29,872 nt of DNA from Actinomycetes bacterium (GCA_023436605.1 JAEZIQ010000154.1:1-29872), one strand, 5' to 3'; shown: positions 17,974 to 25,686, counted from the first letter of the stretch. The notes: a model not told the origin generated them from the letters alone. Translations and numbers: made by a program.

Positions 17974-18368
17974 CAGGCGGTTTCCTCCGGCTTGTCGTTC
18001 TTGCCGAGCAGGAAGGCAAATCCGCGTGCGGCGAGGTTCACGGTGAAAAGGACGACCAGGAGAGCTGCGGCGGCTAGGCCGACCTCACGGTCGATGATGC
18101 AGGCGACGAGGACCACGGCGGCCATCAGCCAGGGACGGGCCAGCGAGGTGGCTGCCACGGCGCCCATGGCGCGGGTGCGTTCGCCCGAAGCGAGTTTGGT
18201 CTTCGCTTCGTGTTCGGCCCAGATCTGGATCAGACGCTGGGCGACCCAGACGACTGCAGCGACTGCGTAACCGGCCAGGTTGAACCCGGCGATCACGAAA
18301 ACGGGAAGCGCGAGAACCAGAACCACGAGGTCCAGATTGGTTATTGCGGTAAGGCTGCGGCTACCCAT
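17973..18368 (-). CDS. AtpI-like small membrane protein at head of ATP synthase operon
   Basis: The 131-residue protein has about four hydrophobic helices (near 12-31, 33-45, 77-91 and 93-114). It occupies the place of atpI, or of Rv1303 in mycobacteria, just before atpB. Sequence identity to E. coli AtpI is not evident by eye, so the call rests on position, size and topology. AtpI proteins are thought to help c-ring assembly or Mg2+ supply. The start at 18368 is preferred over 18467 because GAGGGGG lies right before it. That SD sequence is inside a CCCTCGAGGG palindrome. Confidence 0.7.
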   Translation of the reverse strand: MGSRSLTAITNLDLVVLVLALPVFVIAGFNLAGYAVAAVVWVAQRLIQIWAEHEAKTKLASGERTRAMGAVAATSLARPWLMAAVVLVACIIDREVGLAAAALLVVLFTVNLAARGFAFLLGKNDKPEETA

Positions 18369-18370
18369 AT

Positions 18371-18386
18371 CCCCCTCGAGGGAGGT
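18371..18386 (-). promoter_or_regulatory. SD of the ATP synthase operon inside a palindrome
   Basis: The ribosome-binding site of the first ATP synthase operon gene (GAGGGGG on the minus strand) can pair with CTCCC just upstream through CCCTCGAGGG (18373-18382). The hairpin is short (about 5 bp, TCGA loop), so any control of translation is speculative. Confidence 0.3.
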
Positions 18387-18416
18387 CTTTGCGGCATACG
18401 TCGTCAAGGGACGGCG

Positions 18417-18422
18417 ACTATA
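18417..18422 (-). promoter_or_regulatory. Candidate -10 box of the ATP synthase operon
   Basis: TATAGT on the minus strand lies about 48 nt before the AtpI-like ATG, which leaves a leader of roughly 42 nt. No good -35 hexamer sits 16-18 nt upstream. The 150-nt gap after the WecA-like gene is the only room for an operon promoter. Confidence 0.35.
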
Positions 18423-18518
18423 TCCCAGAAAGGCCGGGCGGCGCGGTGCGGTCAGGCAATGTGACAAGTGCCACTATTCGTTTATCCAAGCGGAAAACGC
18501 GCCCTCGGGCTCTGTCTC

Positions 18519-19604
18519 TCATTCTTCGTCCGGCCGCTCATCCCTCCAGCGGGGCCGTTTGATGATTTCCAGTACGAAGGCAAGGTAGACGGTGACCGCG
18601 AGAGCAGCCAGCAGGACGGCGATCATTATGGCCGTCCAGAGCGGGTCGAAATTGCCACGGTCGTCGCTGTAGGGGACGAACCTGAGGGCAAGTGCGAGCA
18701 GCGCCAGGACCAGGGTCCAGCCGTAGAGATAGACGAGGGTCCGGCGTTGGGAGAAGCCGATGTTGGCCATCCGGTGGTGGAAGTGCCAGCGATCGGCCTG
18801 GAAGATCGGCTGGCGGTACTTGAGCCGCTTGAGCACCACGAAGGCGGTGTCGAACAGCGGCACCGCGAGGATCACCAGCGGAAAGACCAAAGCGATGACG
18901 GCGTTGGTCTTGAGCGCCCCCTGAACCGAGGCCACCGCGATCATGTAGCCGAGCAGGTTCGATCCCGTATCTCCCATGAAGCTGGAGGCCGGGGGAAATC
19001 CGTAGCGCAGGTAGCCGAGCGCCCCGCCGGCGGTAAGCGCCGCCAGGGCACCCGCTTCGTAGCGCTCGAGTGAGACCGCGATGATCGCCATCGCCGCGCA
19101 GGCGATCGCACAGAATCCGGCGGCCAAACCATCGATGCCGTCGATCAGGTTGATGATGTTCATGACCAGCGCGATGCCAACCACGGTCAGCGGATAGGCA
19201 ACCCAGCCCAGTTCGGTGCCGCCGAGGAACGGCACGGTCAGGTTGGCGGGGTAGACCCCGCCTACGACCGGGATCGTGGCGGCGCCGAGTTGGCCGAGCA
19301 GCTTCAGCCCGGCCGGCAGATCGAACATGTCGTCGAGTGCCCCGACCAGGGCGACCACCGCAGCGCCGAGCAGGATGCTCAGGGTTTCCGTGTTGACCGG
19401 CAGCCAGATCCAGCCGGCCACCTGGATCCCGATCAGGATCGCCAGGCCGGACATCCGCGGTGTGGGAGCGACGTGGGAACTTCGCGGACCGGGTTCGTCG
19501 ATCGCGCCCACTCTGCGAGCCAACGACTCGGCCGGCCGCACCATGAGCAGCGTGACCACAGCCGCCGTAAGGAAGGCCCAGACGGCATCGATCCCTTCGA
19601 CCAT
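18519..19604 (-). CDS. wecA: WecA/TagO-type undecaprenyl-phosphate N-acetylhexosamine-1-phosphate transferase (GT4/MraY superfamily)
   Basis: This integral membrane enzyme starts lipid-linked glycan synthesis by moving a sugar 1-phosphate from a UDP-sugar to a polyprenyl phosphate. The 361-residue protein has about 10-11 membrane helices. The superfamily motifs are VGALDDMFD (DD at 91-92), NIINLIDGIDGLAAG (149-163), FMGDTGSNLLG (209-219) and the substrate-specificity loop DRWHFHHRM (271-279). The HxHHR form fits WecA/TagO rather than MraY. The ATG at 19604 is preferred over a longer reading from 19673, which would run through a hairpin. TATTGT lies 7 nt upstream. In Mycobacterium the orthologue (Rv1302) likewise sits just before the ATP synthase genes. 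Confidence 0.9.
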   Translation of the reverse strand: MVEGIDAVWAFLTAAVVTLLMVRPAESLARRVGAIDEPGPRSSHVAPTPRMSGLAILIGIQVAGWIWLPVNTETLSILLGAAVVALVGALDDMFDLPAGLKLLGQLGAATIPVVGGVYPANLTVPFLGGTELGWVAYPLTVVGIALVMNIINLIDGIDGLAAGFCAIACAAMAIIAVSLERYEAGALAALTAGGALGYLRYGFPPASSFMGDTGSNLLGYMIAVASVQGALKTNAVIALVFPLVILAVPLFDTAFVVLKRLKYRQPIFQADRWHFHHRMANIGFSQRRTLVYLYGWTLVLALLALALRFVPYSDDRGNFDPLWTAIMIAVLLAALAVTVYLAFVLEIIKRPRWRDERPDEE

Positions 19605-19611
19605 GTCGGGA

Positions 19612-19617
19612 ACAATA
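19612..19617 (-). promoter_or_regulatory. Candidate -10 box of leaderless wecA-like gene
   Basis: TATTGT is followed by TCCCGAC and the ATG at 19604, a 7-nt spacing. The same T-rich bases form the tail of the terminator at 19621-19644, so one element may end the upstream operon and start this gene. Confidence 0.42.
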
Positions 19618-19644
19618 AATGCGATCCGGTCTTCGCCGGATCGC
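19612..19644 (-). terminator. Rho-independent-type terminator after the rpiB-MMPL-glyA-DUF354 operon
   Basis: GCGATCCGG (19621-19629) pairs with CCGGATCGC (19636-19644), a 9-bp perfect stem with a 6-nt loop. On the minus strand the stem is followed by ATTTATTGTT, the only hairpin in the window with a T-rich tail. It lies about 65 nt after the DUF354 stop. Confidence 0.65.
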
Positions 19645-19651
19645 AACAGAA

Positions 19652-19700
19652 ACCCGCCGACCCACAGAAACAAGGAATGGATGGGTCGGCTCTGGCGGGT
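19652..19700. repeat. A-rich-loop hairpin family, copy A
   Basis: ACCCGCC (19652-19658) pairs with GGCGGGT (19694-19700), and CCGACCCA (19657-19664) pairs with TGGGTCGG (19682-19689), leaving a CTCT bulge. The first 19 nt and a later 18-nt block match the copy at 28278-28320 exactly, in opposite orientation, with only six central bases changed. Confidence 0.75.
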
Positions 19701-19707
19701 GGCGTCC

Positions 19708-20715
19708 TTACAAGAGGGCGCCTAGCATTGCCTCGATCAGGAAGTCCGGGTCGCGTGGGTTTCTTGGGCCGGTTGGGTCGTTTCGTTTGGCCAGGTCGAG
19801 CTGTTCGGCGCTCGTCAGGAGCTTGAGGCGGCCGTCGGCAATCAGGGCTTCGTCCACGCCGCCCATCCTGCCCGCGAAGGTCGTGAAGACGGGGGTGCCG
19901 AGCGCCACCGCTTCGCGGTTCATGGTGCCGCCGGCACTGACGACCAGGTCGGCGAAGGCGATCAGGGACTGTGCGTCCACGGCCCGGTCAGGAACGATCA
20001 GGTTGGCCGAGTTTCGGGCCCGGGCCCGTTCGGCCTGCCCGGCAGTCCGCGGGATGATCACCGCGGTCACGTTATCCGCTTGCGCCAGGCGGTCTATCAC
20101 CTGCTCGTACAGCGGGTTATCGGCGTGGTATGCCGCAGTTTCCGGCGGCGGGCGGACGATGACCAGAACCCTTTCGAGGTCGATCCCGAGTTCCTCCGGC
20201 ACCGACGCGTCCGGTTCGAAGTCGGCCAGGTAGTAGTCCTCTTTGAGTCCCGGAAAGCGGACCAGCTTGTCTTCCCGGGCCCCGGCCTTGACCAGCCGGT
20301 CGACCGGGATCGAGTCGGGCACCAGAACCCGCTTGGCAACCCGCCAGGCAATCTTTCGCTGAAGTCCGGCGAACTCGTAGTCCTGCATCTGCGCCGAGGG
20401 AATGAAGAACAGCTGTGAGAGCACGGCAAGGTCGACCGACCCGTGGGCCACCGCAAGGTCGGGCCGGAACTTCCAGACCGGTCCGGCGAGCCGGGAGGAA
20501 CGGGTCGCCAGGGCGAGACCCTTGCCGAGCTTGCTTGCACCGCCATGCCTGCCGACGACGAGGTGCGGGATCCCGAGCCGTTCGAGGTTGCCGACCGTCT
20601 CGCCGTTTTCGCGCGCGGTGACGAGAATCCGGTCGCCCCGCTCCTGGAAGCGTTCGATGACCGGCCGCAGCACGATCGGGTGGGCTGCCGCGGTGCAGTC
20701 GAACCAGACCTTCAT
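19708..20715 (-). CDS. DUF354 family glycosyltransferase-like protein (GT-B fold)
   Basis: The 335-residue protein matches the DUF354 type known from archaea and some bacteria. The N-terminus MKVWFDCTAAAHPIVLRPVIE and the segment TARENGETVGNLERLGI resemble the nucleotide-free half of MurG-like GT-B enzymes. The C-terminal SAGGTMNREAVALGTPVFTT (about 274-293) corresponds to the donor-binding glycine loop of that fold. PGLKEDYYLADFEPD is typical of DUF354. No membrane helix is seen. The substrate is unknown. It sits between glyA and the WecA-type gene, so a role in a lipid-linked envelope glycan is plausible. The ATG has GGGGAAAA upstream. Confidence 0.75.
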   Translation of the reverse strand: MKVWFDCTAAAHPIVLRPVIERFQERGDRILVTARENGETVGNLERLGIPHLVVGRHGGASKLGKGLALATRSSRLAGPVWKFRPDLAVAHGSVDLAVLSQLFFIPSAQMQDYEFAGLQRKIAWRVAKRVLVPDSIPVDRLVKAGAREDKLVRFPGLKEDYYLADFEPDASVPEELGIDLERVLVIVRPPPETAAYHADNPLYEQVIDRLAQADNVTAVIIPRTAGQAERARARNSANLIVPDRAVDAQSLIAFADLVVSAGGTMNREAVALGTPVFTTFAGRMGGVDEALIADGRLKLLTSAEQLDLAKRNDPTGPRNPRDPDFLIEAMLGALL

Positions 20716-20787
20716 CGATTTTTCCCCGTCCAGGTCATGCAGGGCGGTCCCCCGCCTGGAAAGCCATCCGGGACAGCCGCCCCGGGA

Positions 20788-22056
20788 TCAGCCCAGCCCC
20801 GGGTAGAGCGGGTACTTCTCCATCAGGGCCTGGCTCCGGGCAGCCAGCGAGTCACGCTGGTTATCGAAGTCGTCGCCGAGGGCGGCACTGATGATCGAGG
20901 CGATCTCGGTCATGTCGCCGGGGCCGAAGCCGCGGGTGGTCAGGGCCGGGGTTCCGATCCGGAGGCCCGAAGGGTTCATCGGCGGACGGGGATCGAAGGG
21001 GATCGCGTTGCGGTTGACCGTGATCCCGACCTGGTCGAGACGGTCTTCGCCTTCCTGTCCGTCGAGTCCGGTCGAAGTCAGGTCGACCAGGACCAGGTGG
21101 ACGTCGGTGCCGCCGGTCAGCACGTCGATGCCACCGTCGATCAGGCCGGCGGCGAGGGCCTGCGCGTTTTCGACGGTACGGCGCTGGCGCTCGGCGAAGA
21201 TGTCGGTCGAAGCGATGCCCAGCGCGACCGCCTTGGCGGCGATCACATGCATGAGCGGTCCCCCCTGCTGGCCCGGGAAGACGGCGCGGTTCACGTCGGC
21301 CTTGAGTTCTTCCTTGCTCAGGATCATGCCGCTGCGCGGGCCGCCGAGGGTCTTGTGAATGGTCGTGGTTACCACGTCGGCGTAAGGCACCGGGTTCGGA
21401 TGCTCCCCGGCCGCGACGAGACCCGCGAAATGCGCCATGTCGACCATCAGCTTCGCGCCGACCGAATCGGCGATCTCGCGGAACGCGGCGAAGTCGAGCT
21501 GGCGGGGGTAAGCGGACCACCCGGCCACGATCAGGTTGGGCCGGGTCTCCTCGGCGAGGCGGGCGACCTCTTCCATGTCGACCCGCAGATCGTCCTTCGA
21601 GACGTGGTACGGAACCACGTTGTAGAGCTTGCCCGACACGTTGAGCTTCATGCCGTGGCTGAGGTGGCCGCCATGATCGAGCGCGAGGCCCATGATCGTG
21701 TCACCCGGATTGATCAGGGCCATGTAGGCGGCGTTGTTGGCCTGGGCCCCGGAGTGCGGCTGGACGTTGGCGTGCCCGGCACCGAAAAGTTCCATCGCGC
21801 GGTCAATCGCCAGCTGCTCGACGATGTCGACCTGCTCGCAGCCACCGTAGTAGCGACGTCCCGGGTAGCCCTCCGCGTACTTGTTGGTCAGCACCGAACC
21901 GGCCGCCTCGAGTACCGCCCGGGGGACGAAGTTCTCCGAGGCGATCATCTCGAGCGTGTTGCGCTGGCGGTTCAGCTCGCCGTTGATCGCGTCCGCAACT
22001 GCGGGGTCAACCTCGGCCAGGCCTGCGTCAAGCAGCTCTTCGGAAACAGTGCTCAT
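20788..22056 (-). CDS. glyA: Serine hydroxymethyltransferase
   Basis: This PLP enzyme converts serine and tetrahydrofolate to glycine and 5,10-methylene-THF, the main source of one-carbon units. The 422-residue length is standard. ASENFVPRAVLEAAGSVLTN (39-58), YAEGYPGRRYYGGC (60-73) and the PLP-lysine motif TTTIHKTLGGPRSG (230-243, K235) are all intact. The C-terminal RIGTPALTTRGFGP is also as expected. It starts 36 nt after the MMPL gene, with AGAAAGG somewhat far upstream. Confidence 0.98.
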   Translation of the reverse strand: MSTVSEELLDAGLAEVDPAVADAINGELNRQRNTLEMIASENFVPRAVLEAAGSVLTNKYAEGYPGRRYYGGCEQVDIVEQLAIDRAMELFGAGHANVQPHSGAQANNAAYMALINPGDTIMGLALDHGGHLSHGMKLNVSGKLYNVVPYHVSKDDLRVDMEEVARLAEETRPNLIVAGWSAYPRQLDFAAFREIADSVGAKLMVDMAHFAGLVAAGEHPNPVPYADVVTTTIHKTLGGPRSGMILSKEELKADVNRAVFPGQQGGPLMHVIAAKAVALGIASTDIFAERQRRTVENAQALAAGLIDGGIDVLTGGTDVHLVLVDLTSTGLDGQEGEDRLDQVGITVNRNAIPFDPRPPMNPSGLRIGTPALTTRGFGPGDMTEIASIISAALGDDFDNQRDSLAARSQALMEKYPLYPGLG

Positions 22057-22092
22057 TCTTCGGGAAAACCTTTCTTGGACGGGAAGACGAGG

Positions 22093-24246
22093 TTAGCGAT
22101 TCTCGTAGAACTCGTTGCCTTCGATGTCGATCCGGGGCAGTATCCGGTCGAGCCAGCCGGGCAGCCACCAGTTCCAGCGCGAGGTGAGGACCAGGGTCGA
22201 GGGAACGAGCAGGCAGCGGACCACCGTGGCGTCGATCGCCACGGCAAAGGCCAGACCGACCCCGAACTGTTTGACCACCGGGTCACCGTTGAGGATGAAA
22301 CTTGCGAAAACCGCGACCATGATTGCCGCCGCCGAGGTGATCACCCTGGCCGAGCCGGCCAGGCCCTCGATCACCGCGTGGCGGTTCTTCCCGGATTGTT
22401 TGTGGGCCTCACGGATCTGGGTCAGCAGGAACACCTGGTAATCCATAGAGAGTCCGAAAAGGATCGCGAACATGACCAGGGGCAGGAAGCTGACCACCGG
22501 TACGGTGCCGTCCAGCCCGATCAGGGAACCGTGACCTTCCTGGAAGACGAAGGTGATGATCCCGTAGGCCGCGGCGATCGAGATCAGGTTCATCAGCGCG
22601 GCCTGGACCGGGATCACGATCGAGCGGAAGGCGAGCAGGAGCAGCAGGATCGAGAGCAGGACCACGACCCCGATCAGCAGCGGGAGGTTCTCGCTGATCT
22701 CGTCACCGAGGTCGATGTATCCGGCGGTCACCCCGCCCACGTGGGCTACCGCCTTGCCGTCACCGATCGCCTTCGGGATTACTTCCGAACGCAGCCGATC
22801 GACCGTGTCCTGGGTCGCGAAGGAAGACGGGCTGGTGTTCGGCACCGCGGAGAAGATCACCGCCTTGCCGTCTTTGGAGGTTTCCGGCGGGGTCACAGCC
22901 TCGACCCCTTTGTCAGCCGCGATTCCCTGGCTGACCTTCTTGACCGCTGCCGTGTCGCCGTTTGGCTCCATCGCGATCAGGAAGGGCCCGTTGTCGCCTA
23001 CCCCGAAGCCCTCGGTGGTCAGGTCGTAGGCCTGTCGGGTCTGGGTGTCGGTCGGCAGCTGGCCGAGGTCCTCCTGACCGAGCCGCATGTGGGTGGCGGG
23101 CCAGGCCAGAGCCAGCAGGATCACGATCCCGATCGAAGCCGAAACCCAGGGGTGGTCTGCCACCCATTCCGCCCAGCGCGCCCAGCCGTGAGGACGGCTG
23201 TCGGGATGGGTGCTGTGAGGCAGGGGCACCCGGAAGCGCTCGATGCCGTGACCGACCCAGGCCAGCAGGGCCGGCAGGAAGGTCAGAGCGACGAGGATCG
23301 CGGCAAGCACGGCGATTGCCGCGGCATAGCCGAGAGTCCAGACCAGCGGGATGCCGGCCAGCCCGAGGGCGAGCAGCGCGATGATCACGGTGGTTCCGGC
23401 GAAAAGCACTGCTCCGCCGGCGGTCGCGGTCGCCCGGGCCGCGGCTTCGTCCGGGTCGAGCCCCGCCGCGAGCCCCGATCGGTGTTTGGTCACGATGAAG
23501 AGCGCGTAATCGATCCCGACCCCTAGTCCGATCATGGTCGCCAGGGTCGGCGAGGTGGTCGAGATGGTCAGGACGTTGCTGAGCAGGGTGATCGCGCCGA
23601 GACCGCAGAACAGTCCGATCAACGCGGTCAGGATCGGCATTCCCATCGAGATCAGGCTGCCGAAAGTGAGAACCAGGACGATCGCGGCGACGGTCAGGCC
23701 GACCACCTCGCTCGACTCCGTCGAAGGACTGGAAACCTGTTGACCGAGGTATCCGCCGACCGCTACTTCCAGTTCGCTGCCCGCTTTCTCGGTCGCGATA
23801 TCGACCAGGTCATCGGCCTCGTCGTTGCTCAGCTCACCGGGTCCGTCGACCAAGGCAACCGAGGCATAGGCGATCTTCTGATCCTTGCTGAGCTGCACCT
23901 GCCCTTCCTGCGAGAAGGGACTGACCACCGAGGAGACCCCGTCGGCGTCTTTCAGGCTCTTTACGGTCTCGTCGACCAGCTGCTGGTTCTGCTGGTCGGT
24001 GATCTTCCCCTTCTTGGCCTTGAACAGAACCGGGTTGGTCCCGTTGACCTGACCCGGGAAGTACTTGTCGACCAGGTCGGTCGCCTCCTGGCTGTCCCGG
24101 CCGGGGAGCGAGAGATCGTCGGCGAACTGCTTGCCGACCGACCCGGCAGCGACCGTGATCCCGATCGCGAAGAGGATCCAGCCGAGCACGACGACGCGCC
24201 GGTGGCGAATTACGAAACGGGCGAGACGATCGAGGCGCGGAGTCAA
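22093..24246 (-). CDS. MMPL/RND superfamily membrane transporter
   Basis: The 717-residue protein has the two-fold RND layout. Each half has one helix, a large extracellular loop (about 35-180 and 385-515), then five helices. The proton-relay Asp-Tyr pairs are present in both halves: GVGIDYALFI (D246-Y247) and GLSMDYQVFL (D602-Y603). MmpL3-type proteins export wall lipids, but shorter MMPLs like this have many substrates. It starts with TTG at 24246; no better start precedes the first membrane helix. It lies 30 nt after rpiB. The neighbouring glycan genes make export of an envelope lipid conceivable but do not prove it. Confidence 0.9.
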   Translation of the reverse strand: MTPRLDRLARFVIRHRRVVVLGWILFAIGITVAAGSVGKQFADDLSLPGRDSQEATDLVDKYFPGQVNGTNPVLFKAKKGKITDQQNQQLVDETVKSLKDADGVSSVVSPFSQEGQVQLSKDQKIAYASVALVDGPGELSNDEADDLVDIATEKAGSELEVAVGGYLGQQVSSPSTESSEVVGLTVAAIVLVLTFGSLISMGMPILTALIGLFCGLGAITLLSNVLTISTTSPTLATMIGLGVGIDYALFIVTKHRSGLAAGLDPDEAAARATATAGGAVLFAGTTVIIALLALGLAGIPLVWTLGYAAAIAVLAAILVALTFLPALLAWVGHGIERFRVPLPHSTHPDSRPHGWARWAEWVADHPWVSASIGIVILLALAWPATHMRLGQEDLGQLPTDTQTRQAYDLTTEGFGVGDNGPFLIAMEPNGDTAAVKKVSQGIAADKGVEAVTPPETSKDGKAVIFSAVPNTSPSSFATQDTVDRLRSEVIPKAIGDGKAVAHVGGVTAGYIDLGDEISENLPLLIGVVVLLSILLLLLAFRSIVIPVQAALMNLISIAAAYGIITFVFQEGHGSLIGLDGTVPVVSFLPLVMFAILFGLSMDYQVFLLTQIREAHKQSGKNRHAVIEGLAGSARVITSAAAIMVAVFASFILNGDPVVKQFGVGLAFAVAIDATVVRCLLVPSTLVLTSRWNWWLPGWLDRILPRIDIEGNEFYENR

Positions 24247-24276
24247 GACGAGACCTGGCTTTCGCCGGGACGAACC

Positions 24277-24723
24277 CTAGAGCTCACCCTTCTCTACTTC
24301 CGTGATCTCCCCCACCCGCCGGGCGTGACGGCCACCATCGAATTCGGTGGCGAGGAAAGTCTCGACGATCGGCTTGGCGTCGTCCGGACTGAGACGGGCC
24401 CCGGACAGGGTGATTACGTTGGCGTCGTTATGGCGGCGGCTCATCTCGGCCTCCGCCTGATCATGGGCGTTGACCGCCCGGATGCCAGCGACCTTGTTGG
24501 CGACGATTGAGACACCGACCCCGGAGCCGCAGACGATCACTCCTTTCTCGGCCTGACCGCCGGCGACCAGTTCCGCCGCCTTCGCCGCAAACGGCGGGTA
24601 ATCGGTGGATTCGGACGAGTGGGTGCCAACGTCCTCGACGTCGTGCCCTGCTGCTTCGAGCTGTGCCTTTACCGCTTCCTTCAGTTCGAATCCAGCGTGA
24701 TCCGACCCCATCGCAATTTTCAT
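24277..24723 (-). CDS. rpiB: Ribose-5-phosphate isomerase B
   Basis: The enzyme interconverts ribose 5-phosphate and ribulose 5-phosphate in the pentose phosphate pathway. The 148-residue protein opens MKIAMGSDHAGFELKEAV. It has the catalytic Cys in VIVCGSGVG (C65) and the RRHNDANVITLSGAR signature (96-110). The ATG at 24723 has no SD. TAGGCT ends six nt before it, so the transcript is probably leaderless. It heads an operon with the MMPL, glyA and DUF354 genes. Supply of ribose phosphate and one-carbon units fits nucleotide synthesis, which may explain the pairing with glyA. Confidence 0.96.
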   Translation of the reverse strand: MKIAMGSDHAGFELKEAVKAQLEAAGHDVEDVGTHSSESTDYPPFAAKAAELVAGGQAEKGVIVCGSGVGVSIVANKVAGIRAVNAHDQAEAEMSRRHNDANVITLSGARLSPDDAKPIVETFLATEFDGGRHARRVGEITEVEKGEL

Positions 24724-24729
24724 GCGGCG

Positions 24730-24735
24730 AGCCTA
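24730..24735 (-). promoter_or_regulatory. Candidate -10 box of leaderless rpiB
   Basis: TAGGCT on the minus strand, then CGCCGC, then the rpiB ATG. It mirrors the plus-strand box at 24766-24771. With a 17-nt spacer the two -35 regions would cross each other inside the 54-nt gap. Confidence 0.45.
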
Positions 24736-24765
24736 GCTACAAGCGGGGCGGCGCGGCGCCTGCTC

Positions 24766-24771
24766 TACCAT
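24766..24771 (+). promoter_or_regulatory. Candidate -10 box of the leaderless LOX-like gene
   Basis: TACCAT is followed by CGGCCT and the GTG at 24778. It is the same hexamer as in the hpf promoter and has the same 6-nt spacing as rpiB. No -35 match is seen in the GC-rich bases upstream. Confidence 0.45.
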
Positions 24772-24777
24772 CGGCCT

Positions 24778-25593
24778 GTGCGCAAAGTCAAAATGGCCAC
24801 CCTCGCAGGGATGCTTTCGGCCGTCGCGGTTTTCGTCCTGGCTCTGCCCGGGAGCCCCGCCACCGGAGCATTCGGCCCCGACCGCCCGAACGGAGTCCAG
24901 GATCCCTGCCGCACGGAGCGAGCGAAGAACCTGCTCTGTCCCGACCTGAGAATCGGCATCCCGAGCGAGATGTACCTCGATCGCAAGGCGGTGCCAGGGC
25001 GGATCGTGTTGCGTTCCACCAATGACATCCGCAGCCGCGGTCAGGGACCGATGGAACTCCGGGGACACCGGGACAAGCCGCGCTCGATGAACGTGACCCA
25101 GGCGATTCGGCGCAAGGCCGGCGGTTACGCGCTGTTTCCGACCCAGGGACGACTCCGTTTCTTCACGGTCGGGTACCGCTGGGGCGGCTCCTACTGGAAA
25201 GTCCGCGATCCTCTTCGCTTCGAGCTTTGGCGCGTCAACAGGGCCGGGAGGAAGACGAAGATGGTCCGGACCGGCCCGAAGCAGTTCTACTGTTTCCGCG
25301 ACCTCGAGCGGACCAACCCGTCCCCCCGCTCCCCGGCCACCGCCGTCTACCCGGCGTGCAACCAGAACCCGAACGTCCGCAGCGTGACTCTGGGAACCTC
25401 GATTGGCTGGTCGGACATCTACCCCTCGACCTACCACCTGCAGTGGATTGACGTGACCAACCTGCGCGGCTGCTTCGCCTACGTCCTTCGTCTCGACCCG
25501 GGCAACGTGCTCTTCGAACTCGACAAGACGAACAATTACTCCGAGCGGATCATCCGCCTGCCCTGGCGCGGTCCCGCCCGCCGGGGCTGCTGA
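24778..25593 (+). CDS. Secreted lysyl-oxidase-like protein lacking the copper-binding histidines
   Basis: This is the only plus-strand gene. The 271-residue product from the GTG at 24778 begins MRKVKMATLAGMLSAVAVFV, a clear signal peptide with cleavage likely near residue 30. The mature part follows the order of lysyl oxidase catalytic domains: CPDL (54-57), FELWRV (148-153), PKQFYCFRDL (167-176) and LQWIDVTNLRGCFAYVLRLD (221-240), ending with FELDKTNN (246-253). Against human LOX as I recall it, the quinone-forming Lys and Tyr align with K168 and Y215. The HxHxH copper site aligns with GGSYWKVRD (136-144), which has no His. The mature protein has only two His in all (97 and 220). It may be structural or bind glycan or protein rather than oxidise lysine. 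The longer reading from 24619 would overlap rpiB. Confidence 0.75.
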   Translation: MRKVKMATLAGMLSAVAVFVLALPGSPATGAFGPDRPNGVQDPCRTERAKNLLCPDLRIGIPSEMYLDRKAVPGRIVLRSTNDIRSRGQGPMELRGHRDKPRSMNVTQAIRRKAGGYALFPTQGRLRFFTVGYRWGGSYWKVRDPLRFELWRVNRAGRKTKMVRTGPKQFYCFRDLERTNPSPRSPATAVYPACNQNPNVRSVTLGTSIGWSDIYPSTYHLQWIDVTNLRGCFAYVLRLDPGNVLFELDKTNNYSERIIRLPWRGPARRGC

Positions 25594-25634
25594 CCTGGCC
25601 TCGCAAAGCGGCTGAACCCGCGCCGAATCATCAG

Positions 25635-25679
25635 CGAGATCGACTTTTTCAGCGAATATCGCTGAAAAGTCGGACCTCG
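25635..25679. terminator. 45-nt palindrome, copy 2; bidirectional terminator between convergent genes
   Basis: The left arm, CGAGATCGAC plus TTTTTCAGCG, pairs with the right arm, CGCTGAAAAG plus TCGGACCTCG, around AATAT, with one or two small irregularities. T-rich runs lie inside the stem on both strands. The LOX-like gene ends 41 nt to the left and the Sua5 gene ends 7 nt to the right, so it can serve both. It is a relative of the 45-nt element at 10858-10902. Confidence 0.65.
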
Positions 25680-25686
25680 ATGGGCA

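Noticed and set aside
16522..18270. 582-codon plus-strand frame opposite atpF, atpE and atpB
   Set aside because: It is an antisense shadow. It spans three real genes and their gaps and has a repetitive, charged, domain-free translation.
20443..23526. 1027-codon open frame on the plus strand opposite glyA and the MMPL gene
   Set aside because: High GC at third codon positions removes stops from the opposite frames. The translation is His/Asp/Gly/Arg/Val-rich with no domain motif, and the minus-strand genes are certain.
24733..25437. 234-codon minus-strand frame opposite the LOX-like gene
   Set aside because: The plus-strand product has a signal peptide and LOX-type blocks in order. The minus frame is Arg/Gly/Ala-rich without features and would conflict with the rpiB promoter.
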